NCBI RefSeq assembly: GCF_001411555.2 | Contig: NC_049909.1 | Location: 18,400,623 to 18,464,622 of the forward strand | Direction: 5' to 3' | Length of the DNA: 64,000 bases | Source of the DNA: Juglans regia | Taxonomy: Eukaryota; Streptophyta; Magnoliopsida; Fagales; Juglandaceae | In this document: one piece after another, positions 39,840 through 52,779 of the stretch | How the letters are laid out: each line of letters begins with the position of its first letter | How positions within the stretch are numbered: position 1 is the stretch's first letter | The notes under the pieces: model-generated | Told to the model about the DNA's origin: nothing | Database searches by the model: none | What the model saw: the letters and a program-made list of their open reading frames with translations, nothing else | Position numbers and translations under genes: made by a program

Positions 39840-41400
39840 CAAGCCCTGTATAGACTATTTGAAAAAAAATATATAACTCACATGAAAACATATATTTTTT
39901 TATAGTGAGTTCTACTTTTTTTTTTTTTAAGAAATTGCATGAAGTTACACACCCTAAACTAATATCTTTTAATACTTATATCTAGTATTAAAAGTCTTAT
40001 GATCTTGATATATTTGAGTTAAAAATATAACCACACTTTCTTAAAGAGTTGTGTGAAAATTGTATATATAAACCATGAATGTTATATACAATTTTAGGGT
40101 ATATAAATACTGTATACTTTCTTAGAAAAAAATAGAGTCCACTATTTAAAAAGTAATTTTTTAATGTGGGTCTCATATTTACCTACTTTGAAACGGTGCT
40201 TGCACACCCTAAAAGTACAAGAAAAATTATACTCATTATCCTCACACAGTGTATGGATGCTGAGTAGAAGAAATCAATTAGTTTAAGAATAATAAAATAA
40301 CAAAATTAAAAAAATAAAAATAAATATAGTATATGAGGATAATAAGTAACAAAACTCAAATTACAAATATCATTTCTCATAACAATATATATAGATTTTC
40401 TCATTTATAATATTGGATATTTTTTTTAGAATAATGGTTTAAAAAGTTTCGAGCATATAAATTTTGTGCAGGCCTTTTGTAAAAAATGGATTTATAATAA
40501 AAATAAATTAAGAAATTTTTTTTTATTGGTGGAACCATATTTTCTACAAAGGATCTTTGCGAAACTTGTACTTCTAAGATTTGTACCTCATATTACTTTC
40601 AATACAGATTAAAATTTGAGCAATCATTTACAAAAAAAAAAAAAATACTTTAAACTTATCAACTTATGTGAATAACTATTGATAAAATTTAAGATGAAAA
40701 TAATATTTGTTGTAAATATTGTATAATCTCAATAAGTAATGCTACTATAGCCCATAAGTTATATCACTCGCCTTGCTCTTGATGTGACACCAAGATGTAG
40801 TGCAACATGTCTTATTAAAAAAATTTATATTCAAAACAATCATTCGAAAATATAAAAATATGAAGACTAAAACTTAAGATTATATCTACCTGTTTGTGTT
40901 TTTATTTTTATTTTTTTTTAAGTCATATGGCAGCACATTGTGGTATCACTTTAATGGGACAAAATAAGTGATATAAATTAGGGGGCATGGTAGCGTTACT
41001 CAATCTCAAGATACTCACATTTTTTTACTATTTGAGATAATTTAACATCTTGCAATTCTTGCAATATTTGATTAAGAGAAATGCTACTATACAGAGTGAA
41101 GTATATCGTTAGAGTTGTCCCGATGACGTGTCACGGCTAGAATGTGGTGTCACATAACTTATTAAAAAAATTAAAAATAAACATAAAAAGGATAGAAAAT
41201 CATTTTTTTGGTGTTTTCAAACTCTATTTTCTTTTAGATATATATATATATATATAATTTTTTTTCTATTTTTTAAATTTTTAAATAAGTCATGTGGAAC
41301 CAAATAATAGTGTCACATCAATAAAGCAACTCCAAAGGTACATTTAAGGTGGTAGAGTAGCAAGACTCTTTGATTAAACATAGAATTTATAAAGAAATAT
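39840..41400. repeat. AT-rich block with further MITE copies
   Basis: It includes a 'tactcattatcctcacaca' copy at about 40226-40356 and two related elements at about 40736-41003 and 41079-41366. The latter two share 'aatgctactata' ends and internal 'gtcttattaaaaaaatt'-like and 'aagtcat(a/g)tgg' stretches. No gene is seen. Confidence 0.45.
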
Positions 41401-41814
41401 CTGAGCATTGGGCACGTTGTTTTTGTAAGAAATCAGCGAATCTACTGGTACACAAAAATACACAACTCTATATAGAAAATATTACGTTAATTCACATCAA
41501 ACGTAAGCACCAAGAAATCTACTCCAGTAGGGGTGGTCAGTGGAGCATCGCCTTGTGTCCACCACCCCAACCCCGCATGGGTGGCGTGGGCAATCCCACT
41601 CACACAATGCAGGGGTAGGGGCAAGCTAGGCCTAAACCTACCCCCATCCGCACCTCAGGCTGGGATTAAGTCCAGCCCAAAACATATATATAGATATATA
41701 TATATATATATATACATACACATATATTAAAAAAAAATTGTTACCAAAATGATGTTGCTTTAGTAACAATTTTTTTTTTTATAAAAGCAACGACGTCTTT
41801 TTGGAGGGGGTTTA

Positions 41815-42160
41815 GGGGATGTTAGGGGAATGAAATGATATGAAAATTTTGTGAATAGTAATAAAATAATTTAAGTTAAGTATTTAAAGGATTTTGGGAA
41901 ATGAGAGATAAAAAATTAAATAAAAAAATTATAAAATTAAAATATTATTAGAATATTATTTTTATTTTTGGACTTGAAAAAATTGCATTATTTTTTGTTT
42001 GAAAATTTAAAAAAGTTGTAATGATTAGCTTGAAAAAGTCGTAATGACTAGTTTGAAAGTGTTTATATTTAAATAAAATTTGAAAATGAAATGAAATGAG
42101 ATAAGGTTAGATGAAATGATATAAGATTATATGAGATTAAATATATTTCCAAACATCCCC
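41815..42160. mobile_element. Tourist-like MITE with TTA target-site duplication
   Basis: A 346-bp element has ends 'ggggatgtt' and 'aacatcccc' (inverted), each flanked by TTA (41812-41814 and 42161-42163). The interior carries 'gaaaaagttgtaatga'-like stretches of the same family as the other Tourist-like copies. TTA duplication and this end type fit PIF/Harbinger MITEs. No transposase is present. Confidence 0.65.
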
Positions 42161-42164
42161 TTAA

Positions 42165-43230
42165 TTTAACCCTAGCCACCTCCTCCCATTGTGACTCTCT
42201 CTTCCCCCCACCCTATGTCTCTCATCAAATTCCTCTTAATTCCTCTCTGCTCTCAACCTTGCCACGACACCACAGTCTCTCCTTTGATCTCTTCCTCTCT
42301 CCCGAGTTCTTCTCTCTCTGTCTCCTTCTTCCTGACTATTTCTTTGCAAATGATTTTTCTTACTAGTTTAGGATTTTTTTTACTGTGAATTTATTGTATA
42401 TTTTAGTATTTTGTTGTGGATTTTTATTTTTTGTGGATTTGTGATTTGTTTTTTTTTTTTTTATTTGTGATTTTTTTTATTTTTTTACAATTGTGAAGCT
42501 GTAGGTGGGCGGTGGATTGGAGGTTTGGGTAGCACCCCAACACCACAACATTTTTCGGGCAACATTTAAAGCCCACTCTCAATCAGGCTGGTGATAAAAA
42601 GTCATCAACAATTATAAGGTGGAACAATGCATTGATCTTACACGAACCATTCATATCATATGGGTTTAAAGGGACCTAGATCCTACTTCGGAGTGTACTA
42701 ATTTTATTGAAAAAAGGTATATTTATAAGTTGTTATAGCAAAAATTTTTGATAATGCATATTTATATGACATAATTTAATTTAAAAAAGAAATTTTAAAA
42801 TCTAAATCTTATAAATAAAATTTTACCATGTAAGTGGGCTTTTCCGCTTGAGGAGGATGGTCCCTTCTTGTTCTTTCTTCTACTTTTGGATTTGAGATGT
42901 TTATTTCGGCCCAAGAAGGGCCCAGAATGAGGTCCAACTTAAATCGGTCGGATCCTATAGAATTTGGTCCCTTCTTTTGTAAAGAAAAAGAAAAAGAAAA
43001 GAAAAACTTCATCGTTCTGTGCTGTCTGTATATGTCCGCGCACGCGTGCGAAAGGCCAGAGCATAGCAAAGCGGAGCGGAGTAATCTGAGTTGAACAAGA
43101 AGCAGGCTCCGCTCGTCGTTCTCAGTTAGGACGATGTGAAGCAGATCCGCATCGCTATCCGAACCGAACAACCTCGAACCCTATAATACCCAGAAAACTC
43201 TACCCCCAACAGAACATTAACATACCGTAG
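42165..43230 (+). promoter_or_regulatory. Upstream region of CID11-like gene
   Basis: A CT-rich stretch spans 42165-42340, followed by AT-rich sequence. A TATA-like 'ctataata' lies at 43181-43188 and a leader exon probably ends at 43230. No separate gene is supported. Confidence 0.3.
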
Positions 43231-43371
43231 GTAAATTACTAAATGTTGAATTAAATATTGAGAAAAATTGTCCCTTTACTGTGTTATCTCGGTTCATTTT
43301 TCCTTTTTTCGGCGTTTTCGAAAAAAAATTTGACTTATTGTCTTTTGGTTTTGATTTTTTTTTTATGAAAG
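43231..43371 (+). other. Probable 5'-UTR intron of CID11-like gene
   Basis: Donor 'accgtag|gtaaatt' at 43231 and acceptor 'tttttatgaaag' ending at 43371 bracket 141 bp. The exon then leads 33 bases to the ATG at 43405. Confidence 0.45.
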
Positions 43372-43404
43372 GTTAGAGAACTTATTCGTCGTGAGTGGAT
43401 CTTC

Positions 43405-46400
43405 ATGGCCGTCGTTGAGAATGCTGCGGTGGAGTTGGTGTTGAGCGTGGGCTCCTCGAGCCGAAACTTGGAGATTCCTTTGCTGGAATCAGGGGGTGCA
43501 GCTGCGGCACCGACGTCATCATTGAACGGTTACGATCAGATCAACCACGGCCACGTGCGACACCTTATGGACCCCCAGAGCTTACAAAACAACGGGGAAG
43601 TCCCGATTCTGATGCACCATCACGATCAGCCGCTTTACGTTACTCCCACGGTGCACGTGAGCGGCGGCCAGATGCCCCAGACGAGCTTCGATGCGAAGAT
43701 CGTGGCCCACCGATCCAACGAAAGGGATTTCACGAGGAATGGGGACGCCATGACCGGCGGCGGAGAGAGCTTCAATCGGGACTTGAGGGAGTTACAGGAG
43801 CTGTTCTCGAAGCTGAACCCTATGGCCAAGGAGTTTGTGCCTCCGTCGCTAATTGGTTTGAATGATGGGTTCCACGCTAACAACTTGGCAATGTACGGCA
43901 ACAACGGGAATGAGTTTATTAATGGCAACGCCGGCCGACGGGTATGTCTTATATATACATAAATATCATTTCTCTTTCTTGTCTTGTAGATCCTTTGTTC
44001 GGTGGTCGAGATAATAATGGAAAAAAGAACATAAAAATGATAGCTTTCTAGCTTTCTTGCAGGATAATTTGGTCTTTGAAGCATGATAAGTTTGTTCTTG
44101 GGTTTAGTTGGGTACATAGTATTTTTTTTCTCAGGTTCAAAACCCTAATAGGGTTTAGGTTTCCGGATTTTAGCAATTAAATGTTTCATGGTCGGTGTTA
44201 GTCTCAGAGGAAGAATTATAATCAAGGGAAAAGGAGACCGAACACCAGGACAGGTTTGGCTCAGCGAGAGGAGTCCATTCGGAGGACTGTTTATGTGTCT
44301 GACATTGATCAACAGGTATAACAATAGGCTCTCTTGGTTGCCAGTTGTTATCTGTAGTTCGTGGTTTATGTCTGTGTTCAGTCTCTGTCTATGAGTAACA
44401 AAATTCATGTGTTGGTTTTTGGGACATAGGTCACAGAAGAACAGCTTGCAGCTCTGTTTATCAACTGTGGAATGGTAATGGAACTTTTTCTACTTACGGT
44501 TTTGGCATAGGTTGGTTGAGATTTTGGTCTTTAACAAGTGCTTTTATGCTTGAAGGTTGTTGACTGCCGAATATGTGGTGACCCTAATTCTGTACTTCGT
44601 TTTGCCTTTATTGAGTTTACTGATGAAGGTAATGTGTAGTTATATTGTGCATAGTTAAAAGTTCTCTAAGTGGTGATGAATTGTGACGACTACTCAATCA
44701 ATGGCTCTGTTCATTGTTCAGAAAGTGCAAGGGCTGCTTTAGATCTGTCGGGGACGATGCTTGGATTCTACCCTGTGAGGGTGCTGCCTTCTAAAACAGC
44801 TATTGCACCAGTTAACCCAACTTTTTTGCCTAGGGTGAGGGAGCCTACCTATTCTAAAGATTGCATTTTTTGTTATCCGCAATTGCTTTATTTTGTATTG
44901 ATTTGATTGGTTCTTACGATTTCAGACAGAAGATGAACGTGAGATATGTGCAAGAACTATCTATTGTACAAATATTGACAAGAAGGTTATCTTTTTTTGT
45001 TGTCTATCATTGAATATGGTCCGTGGTGTGCCTGCAAGATCATCTTTATCAGAACTATTTTTGGTTCATTTTGCACAGGTTTCTCAGGCTGATGTCAAAC
45101 TCTTTTTTGAATCAGTCTGTGGAGAGGTTTGTGATCATCCCTCTGATATAATTCTGAAATTTTATTTCTTGTTGATGGATTACCATTTACAAGAAATTCA
45201 CTATGGGGGCGATAACCTTTTTTTTTTAAATGCAGGTTTTTCGCCTAAGGCTACTAGGGGACTACAACCATTCCACTCGTATTGCTTTTGTTGAGTTTCT
45301 TATGGTAATTGCTCCTTTTTTCTTTATTACTGCATGCTGAATCTTTTTTGTTTTTCATGCATAGTTTTGTTCCTTTAAAACATCAAGATTTGTAAGAAAT
45401 GAGGAGTTTTCAAATGACCAGTTCTTGGAAAGAAAGTTAGATCCTAGGCCAAATCCTGTTAATGTCGAGAAAAATTTCTTCGGTGGACAGTAAGGATTGT
45501 ACCGGCTAATGTAATTGAGAAATCCGTAAGAGCTACTTCAATAGCAGAGATTGCTACTCCCTTATGCTGATTATGTTAGATTGGAATGAGATAGTTCAAA
45601 CTATGTTCATGGGCCCTTTTTTTTTATATTCTGTATAACTTTTGCTGGTTTTGAGGCTGGTGTTTATATTTTAATGATAATAATCTTTGAGTAATTTGGA
45701 CTTATAAAAAAAATCTTTTGAGTAATTTGGGATTGAATTGATAAATTCTTCTATATGGATTTAAACCTCTTTCGTGGATTGGATGTAGTTGTATTTAGTA
45801 AAATCAAGGAATAGTAGAAATTGGTGATTAACAATTTTTGTTTTTTGGCATATGCTATCAATGTCTCAATCTGTAGTCTGTATTGATAATTTCTGCCATG
45901 ATGATATTATCCAAAATCATATAACTTGAAAGGATACTCTTAACTCTTAATGAGACGGTCTCGTGCTAAGGTACTAACAGTTGAAGGATGTGTTGATTGA
46001 ACTCCCAGAGCTAGGACAATGAGGATATGCTCTTTATTCAATAGAATATTTCCCTTCAGCAGATTTGCATTGTATTGTTACTAATTTACTTATTGCATAT
46101 TACTCATAAAAAAATTATATTTGACACACATATATAGGGTAAAACTAAGGATTTGATTAGGCCAATAAGTCATTATTAGTGGGTCATAGATATAGATATG
46201 AGACTAGTTTTGCGCCATTTATAGGGTGTGTAGATTCAGACCAAGAAAAGTGTACCGACAAGAAAGTGTATTCAGATTTGATAAATTGGGTGGACTGACA
46301 AGAAAAACTAATTGGTGCTATTGGTTCAGAAATGAGGTAGACAGGAGGTAAAATGTAATGGTGTGTCCAATATTGAAACATCTTGATCATTGCTTGTTGC

Positions 46401-47287
46401 ACAAACAACAAGTTATGAGCTGGCAAGATATGAGCCACTTTGGCTGACATGAGTTCATATGCTCACTTTGTTTTTCCACAAAAGACTATACTACCCCTGG
46501 ATTGATCCCTATTGTGGCGCACTTTTGTCTAGAGTGACATTATTTTTTTTGTAAATATTAAACCAATGAAAATTATATTTCTCTACTGGAACAAAAGAAC
46601 ATTCATATTAACCTCCCTGTAATATAAAATGTCTTTATGATATTTACAAGGCAAATGTGATCTGTTGCGCTGGCTGTAGTGGTGCCCTATTTGAGAAGAC
46701 CAAATGCCTTGTGAGAATTGTCAAGATGACATAATGGGTTCCAGGATGGGGTTTCTAGGACTACATAATTGTAAACATGCTCAACTTTATAGTGGAGGAC
46801 TTGGGCCCAAGGTTGTTTAACAAGACCACTTGGTTACAGTGTTCGTACAAAGGCTCAGCTTTATAGTTTTAAGTCACGTTGCACATTTTCGAGATTGTCT
46901 GCCCTGTATGACTGATGACCATAAAATTTAATTATTTAAGTGGGTTTAGGTCACATTCAATGTCTCATCTCAGTTTTCCTTGACCTCTTATGTTGGTAGC
47001 TGCAATGTATGGCAACATAAACTTCAATATATCACCTGCAGGCTGAAAGTGCAATTGCTGCTCTCAACTGTAGTGGTGTGATTCTGGGTTCCCTGCCTAT
47101 AAGGTCTTGTTGTTTGCTCTTTCATTCCGAAACCCGAAATTCAAAATTTTTTTTTTATTCGAGATGTTTTGTAGTATATAACTCTTTCCTTCATGTATTG
47201 AATTGATTTTTGGTGTCTTGCACATTCAGGGTAAGCCCATCGAAGACGCCTGTCCGCCCGCGTGCTCCTCGTCCTCCAATACATTGA
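43405..47287 (+). CDS. Polyadenylate-binding protein-interacting protein, CID11/CID12-like
   Basis: RNA-binding protein that docks on the MLLE domain of poly(A)-binding protein. Exons: 43405-43941, 44208-44315, 44430-44474, 44556-44628, 44722-44834, 44926-44985, 45079-45126, 45236-45304, 47042-47103, 47230-47287; total 1173 bp, 390 aa. The PAM2 motif 'LNPMAKEFVPPSL' is at 137-149. A basic stretch 'QGKRRPNTR' near 185 may direct nuclear import. RRM1 follows with RNP2 'VYVSDI' (208-213) and RNP1 'RFAFIEF' (245-251). RRM2 has RNP2 'TIYCTNI' (303-309) and RNP1 'RIAFVEF' (343-349). The tail is basic and Pro-rich, ending 'PRPPIH'. All exons keep phase. Intron 8 (45305-47041) is 1.74 kb, much longer than the others, and may hold an insertion. 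Confidence 0.94.
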
Positions 47288-48360
47288 ACTCCTTTGGCTC
47301 CCCAGACTGATTAACCATTCCAGTTTATCTATATTTAAACACACACACACAACATGTAAAGATGTTTTCCATCCCTGGTTGGTCTATTTAAATATCGCCC
47401 CGTGCATCGATGCTGTGCCAGCTTTTGTCATCATAGGGATCATGTCATGTTTATCCTAGCTTATATAGAGTTGGACAGAACCTTGGAGTCTCTTGGAAGA
47501 TGTTATGTATACTGCACTGAGGTTTCTGACTCATGGATTGGGTTGTTCCCAAGATTAATCACTACACTGAGGTTTCTGACTCATGTAGACCCTCATCTAT
47601 AGCGTCTTTGTGACACTAATGAAGCGGTCCTTTTGTTATGCAAAGTTGTAGTTTCTACCACAGGTATTTCAAAGATAGCTTGCGAGGGTCCATGCTGCGA
47701 GCACAGATAACACAGAACACACTAGTCGCTAGTCTATCGTTTTTTTATCTTACGCAACAAGCTATTCTGAATGGAGAATTATTTCATCTGCACCAAGATT
47801 TCTGCAAGAGTGGTCGTTAATGCGTCGCACACTTTCTAATGAGTTGAACATTTTACCAAACTTTTTGCTGATCAAAGACCGCCAAATCAGTGTGTAACTA
47901 ACTCTTTGTAGAAAATTTGCTGATCAAAGACCGCCAGTTCTCTTCTAAATGCAATGCATATTTTTACTGCTAATTCTGTCTTCCAGCATAGTGGTAGTGG
48001 ATTTTGATGACTTGGGGATATTATGTGACCACTTCCCATGCTATTAAACCAAAACATAATGGCAACGAGAGAATGCTGTCAAATCATACATCCTTATAAC
48101 ATGAGGTCTATTAGGGATGGTAGTGTAGAATGAGTCAAACCTTCAAATTCTGCCACATGCATGTTGATTTAGCTGTGACATGGAAGCTTATTGCCCTTCA
48201 TATCAGCGTGTAAGAAAGGCTTAATGGTATGGTCCATCTCCATGGTTTCCACTTTCCCATCGATGAGCACCTCAAGTAGTTCATAAAGATTTATAATTTT
48301 ATGGTGTATGTAACATATCAATCAGATAATAGAACTAAAAAAAAAAAACCCTAATTGCAA
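47288..48360 (+). other. CID11 3' region with short direct repeats
   Basis: 'cactgaggtttctgactcat' occurs at about 47515 and 47564, and 'tgctgatcaaagaccgcca' at about 47867 and 47919. The first part is likely 3' UTR. No other gene is seen. Confidence 0.4.
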
Positions 48361-50180
48361 ATTGCGAATTGCGAAAGCTTTCACTTCAAGGTATAAAAAG
48401 GATGAAAAAATTATATTCATCATCTGATCTATACATCACACATAATTTTTTAATTTTTAATTTGTTTTCTTTTATCAAATGTGTAGTATATGGATGATGA
48501 GTAGAAGAATTCAATTAGTTTAGGAAGAATAAAATTAAAAAAATTAAAAAAAATGTGGTGTTGACACAAGCTAGAGAAAAGGTGTAGGGATAAAGGTAAA
48601 TTGATCTATACCCACCAAGAAAAAGAAAAATCTTCAAGGAATTTATTAAAAACCACAATTCATGACAGAAAGAAAAAAAAAGGGTAAAAGAAGATGCCTT
48701 TAGTATTGGGTTAGCCTGATAAAGATAGCGAAATAAGTGCGCAAGGGTTCTAAAATAGCTGCTCCAATGAAAAGAGAAGATACTCCATGCATGCACCTTT
48801 GCGCGGTACAACCCCTCACTGGTTTGAGCTCACGAGCCATTCCATGAATTTTGAATTCCTTTGTTTTGGGTTTTAATATGTTTTTAGTCTTTCTAATTAT
48901 TTTCTATATATACGATAAATGGAACATTAAAAAAAGCTACAACCTAAGAAGTAAAAACCAAATTGATTAATTCTTAAATCTCCCATGCTCCTTTTGTAAT
49001 TGCAGAATTACTCTCGAACTAGTTTGGCAGTTTGCCCATTTAGAGGGGGAATTTCTTTTCTTCTTTTTTTTCCCATTTAGATGGCGGGGTGGGGAACAAA
49101 AAGACAATTACTTTGATAGCTGTAGATATCACTCGTGGGTCCAACACTCCCACTATCTGAGGAGTGATTTTTATGAGTTTTACTATGTATAAGTAAGCTT
49201 GCGTATCAATTTGCGTATTAATGTTATTGTTTTTATATTTTAAATTTAAATTAGTACTGTTTTTAATAAAATTTACTTCCTGATCAATCATATTGAATGG
49301 GTGCTCGTATTAGTGCACAAAATCGCTTACAATTAGATTTTTTCGATTTTTATTAGGGTAGTGCTATTATATCTCTAGATTTGACTAGCGTGTCATCTGA
49401 TGTAAATTATATTTTTTATTTATTTTTTTAAAATATTTTAAAATATTTTTAAAAAAATATTAATATACTAATACTCAATTTCTTAATTATTAAATAAAAA
49501 AATTTTAAAAATATATGAACAATAAGGAGCAAATTGAGGCCGCATAATATATTTTTCTTTTTATAAAGCAAAAAAGAACAAAGGAAGCCTAATGCCCCCC
49601 CGGTCCCCTTGTTCATTTGACCGGTGAACTCGCTAAAGATCTTATAAATCACTCTCGAGGATTTTGTTGCCTATTTAATATGGGGCCCAAAAGATCAGTT
49701 AGCTCAATCCATCACCCATCGACCGTGTCCTCAAAATTAAATATCTCTTTTTCTTTTCTTTCTTTTCTTTTTTTTACGAGTATGAACAAAGTGAACCACT
49801 TTTCAGAACAATAATTATTTTATATGACAAATAATTAATGTGATTAATCAAAATAATCATTTTTGAGTTTTAATACAATCACTTTTATATATTTGATTAA
49901 TGTGATTGATTAAAATAATTATTTTATATTATAAAAAATAATACAGTCAATCGTATCAATAAAATGTATAAGAAATACGTAATAATTATATCCACGTAAA
50001 TTTATATATATATATTATGTATGTTTGTATGCTCTTAGTCATACAGTACTTATTCCACCAGTCGGCTTTGCCACATTCTGTTGTGTCTTTTGCAACTTTT
50101 TGTCTTCTTTGTTGGTTGAAATAAGACCTCCCAAGAAGAATCCCACCGACGATTACCCCTATCCCACCATGGCTTTCCCT
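48361..50180. repeat. AT-rich intergenic block with MITE remnants
   Basis: A 'ttatattcatcatctgatct' to 'gatgatgagtagaagaattc' element lies at about 48408-48515. A 'tagtgctattatatctctag' element begins near 49357. No coding sequence is supported. Confidence 0.4.
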
Positions 50181-50184
50181 CCTC

Positions 50185-50191
50185 TTTTATA
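50185..50191 (+). promoter_or_regulatory. TATA box of the DUF4228 gene
   Basis: 'ttttata' lies about 100 bp upstream of the ATG at 50293, a normal distance for a short plant leader. Confidence 0.5.
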
Positions 50192-50292
50192 CCCTCAAAA
50201 TCCCCACCACAATTCATAGATGGCTTCTATATAGCCATCTAGAAGCCATAAAAACTCAGCTTCATCGATCTTATAATTCTATCCAAACATAC

Positions 50293-50907
50293 ATGGGAAA
50301 CTGTCTGTTTGGAGGCTTAGGAGAGGTTGATCATGGAGTAGTCGAAGTGGTTACGTCCAACGGAGGTGTCATGGAATTTTACACGCCAATTTCCGTAGGC
50401 TACATCACCCAAGAATTCCCAGGCCACGGGATTTTCCGCAGCCATGATCTTTTCTGGAAACCGCTCTCTCCCCATGAAGAACTCGTGGCAGGACAGTCAT
50501 ACTATCTGCTCCCAGTCAACGACGACGTCGACAAGGACGACATGAGTCGACACGGCCAAATCGTCCGGAGAGGACACGTTCGATCCAACAGTAGCGTACC
50601 GGCGTCGTTGGCTGCCTCATATAGGATGTCGCTCGACTACCAAGGGTTGCTGAAGAGGTCGTACACGGATGTTTTCTCCAAGTACAACAATGGTCGATTC
50701 TGGAAAGTGAAGCTGGTGATTAGCCCAGAGCAGTTGGTGGAGATACTGTCACAGGAGGGTCGCACCCAAGAGTTGATAGAGAACGTGAGGACCGTGGCAA
50801 AGTGTGGGAAGGGTGGTGTTTCGGATCTGGAATTTTCAGATCAATGGAGCCTCTCGAGCAGTTGGAATGCTTCCACCAAGAAAGAAGCATTAGTAGACAT
50901 GATTTAG
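50293..50907 (+). CDS. DUF4228 (PADRE) domain protein
   Basis: Single exon, 204 aa, stop TAG at 50905-50907. It opens MGNCLFGG, where Gly2 fits N-myristoylation and Cys4 palmitoylation, so membrane attachment is likely. The conserved PADRE core is visible as 'VEVVTSNGGVMEFYTPISVG', 'EFPGHGIFRSHDLFWKPLSP' and 'ELVAGQSYYLLPV'. The central part is polar and Ser-rich and the C-terminal motif 'WKVKLVISPEQLVEILSQEG' closes the domain. Family members respond to pathogens and abiotic stress, and their biochemical role is unknown. The length is usual. The ATG at 50293 is chosen because the MGNC start is shared by the family. No intron or defect is seen. Confidence 0.92.
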   Translation: MGNCLFGGLGEVDHGVVEVVTSNGGVMEFYTPISVGYITQEFPGHGIFRSHDLFWKPLSPHEELVAGQSYYLLPVNDDVDKDDMSRHGQIVRRGHVRSNSSVPASLAASYRMSLDYQGLLKRSYTDVFSKYNNGRFWKVKLVISPEQLVEILSQEGRTQELIENVRTVAKCGKGGVSDLEFSDQWSLSSSWNASTKKEALVDMI

Positions 50908-51007
50908 TACGCGGTAGTAGAATTAAATATATCTCTTTTTTTTTTTCTTCTTCTTCTAGTTTTAAGTTTCCACTTTCCATATGAAAACTAGCTCATGTCC
51001 AGTCTTT

Positions 51008-51041
<34 letters not shown>

Positions 51042-51580
51042 AGTTAATGCAGCTAGCTTTGTCAAACTTCCAATATGAATTTAATTTAATTTTGTTGTCA
51101 GACTTTCATAGTTTATTTCATCGTTAATTATAAGAAAAATGGAATAATTTCAACTCACCTCACCTCATATCGCCTCATCTTATCTAATTTTAAATAATAA
51201 TTTCATTACTATTTACAAACCATCTCAACTCATCTCATCTAATTTCACTTCCAAATGAAAATGATCATTTTCTATTAAAATGAGTCAATTTTTATCTTAA
51301 ATAATTATTATTTTTGTAAATATCACAAATAATCGTTTTTTTATAAATTTTGTTACAAATTAGCAACTATTCACATCACACCCTCATACCTATATATATA
51401 TATATATTTTTTTTTTTATAGAATATGAAAGTGTTTTCATAAGATGTGAGAGTATTTTGTTATGAGGTGTGAGATGTGAGATGATAAATAGTGACCAATA
51501 AAAATTTTATTTTATTTTTATTTTTTATTTTTGCCAAAGATGAAGCCAGGGGCGAGGGAGGCCCCAAGGTTCCGACGAAA
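50908..51580. other. 3' flank of DUF4228 gene and MITE fragment
   Basis: A probable 3' UTR is followed by an AT run (51008-51030) and a partial Tourist-like copy at about 51147-51262 ('tctcaactcatctcatctaa'). Confidence 0.4.
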
Positions 51581-51589
51581 TATTTTTAC

Positions 51590-51800
51590 TTGGGAGGTGA
51601 CGTGAGAATTTTATATTTTGTTTGAAAGTTTAAAATATATGTTTTAATATTATTATTATTTTGGAATTTGAAAAAATTGAATTGGTATTTGAAAAAATTG
51701 AATTGTTTATTATATTTTATATGAAAATTTAAAAAATGTATAATGATAAGATAAAATGATATGAAAATTTTATATTTTATCTTATATTCCAAACCAGTTG
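51590..51800. mobile_element. Tourist-like MITE copy, decayed
   Basis: It contains the family's internal 'aatattattattattttgga' and 'ttgaattgtttattatattt' stretches and ends in 'attccaaacc'. The left end is eroded. Confidence 0.45.
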
Positions 51801-52109
51801 TACCGTGTGCATCGTCCTTTCCAACTTTTGACAATTTAGCTCATATAAGTTTACAATATGACTAATCTCTTGTAAAAAATTAAGGGATGTATATTGTCAT
51901 ACTTTTTTTTTTATCATCATTAAATTAGCTTTTGGTCTCCAATAAATTTTTTCTATTGTATTTAATTTGAAAAAACTTATAATTTAATATCATATTATTT
52001 TTTTAAAAGTTTATAATTATCTGAATGAAATATATCTAACGAGAAAATTCACATTTGGATGGTAGAGAACTATATGTACAGTATGTAATTCATGTGCTAC
52101 TCAAAATTT

Positions 52110-52300
52110 TTTAATATAAGAGTAATTCTACATATAAATATGAAATGCGTAAACGTCGTGTGATCGTTTTGAAAAAGAGTAGTTTATTATTAAAAAATTA
52201 ATTTTTTTTTTCATATGGATCTTATATTTTATTCACTTTTTTCAAAGCGATTACGCGACGGTTGCACAAATCATGATTGCAAATATATTTTCTTTTAATA
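52110..52300. repeat. MITE-like element of the '...gaaaaagagta' family
   Basis: It has 'cgtgtgatcgttttgaaaaa' and the partly inverted 'tttcaaagcgattacgcgac'. A relative is at about 13080-13250. Confidence 0.4.
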
Positions 52301-52574
52301 TAATTTACTATTATAGATTATTTAGAAAACCCAAAGCTTAGTTTATCCTTCACATATAATTATCTATTTTTTATATAACTCTTTTCTAAAGTTTAGACTA
52401 CTCTTTCTTTTAATTGTAACCTATGAAAATCTTAAACGCAAAATTTTCAAAATTATTATAAAAATGAAATTTTGAAATTTATTTTCTCTTTTTTATATTT
52501 TTATTTATTTATTGTATCATTTTGTTGATGGTGTTCTTACAAAATTTCAATTGACTATTTATTTTAGTCGTCCC

Positions 52575-52772
52575 ATAGTGAAAGTATTTTATCTCATCTT
52601 ATTTCATCATTATACATTTCTTAAATTTTCATACAAAATATAATAAACAATTCAATTTTTTCAAATCTCAAAATAATTATAATATTAAAAAATAATATTC
52701 TAATAATATTTTATTTAACTCATCTAAAACCATTTTATCTTATCTCATCTCACTATCCAAAGGAGTCCAAAC
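52575..52772. mobile_element. Tourist-like MITE copy
   Basis: It shares 'aaatataataaacaattcaa', 'tttttcaaat' and 'aaaaaataatattcta' with the copy at 39.6 kb in the same orientation, and ends 'cactatccaaaggagtccaa'. Confidence 0.5.
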
Positions 52773-52779
52773 TTTAAAT

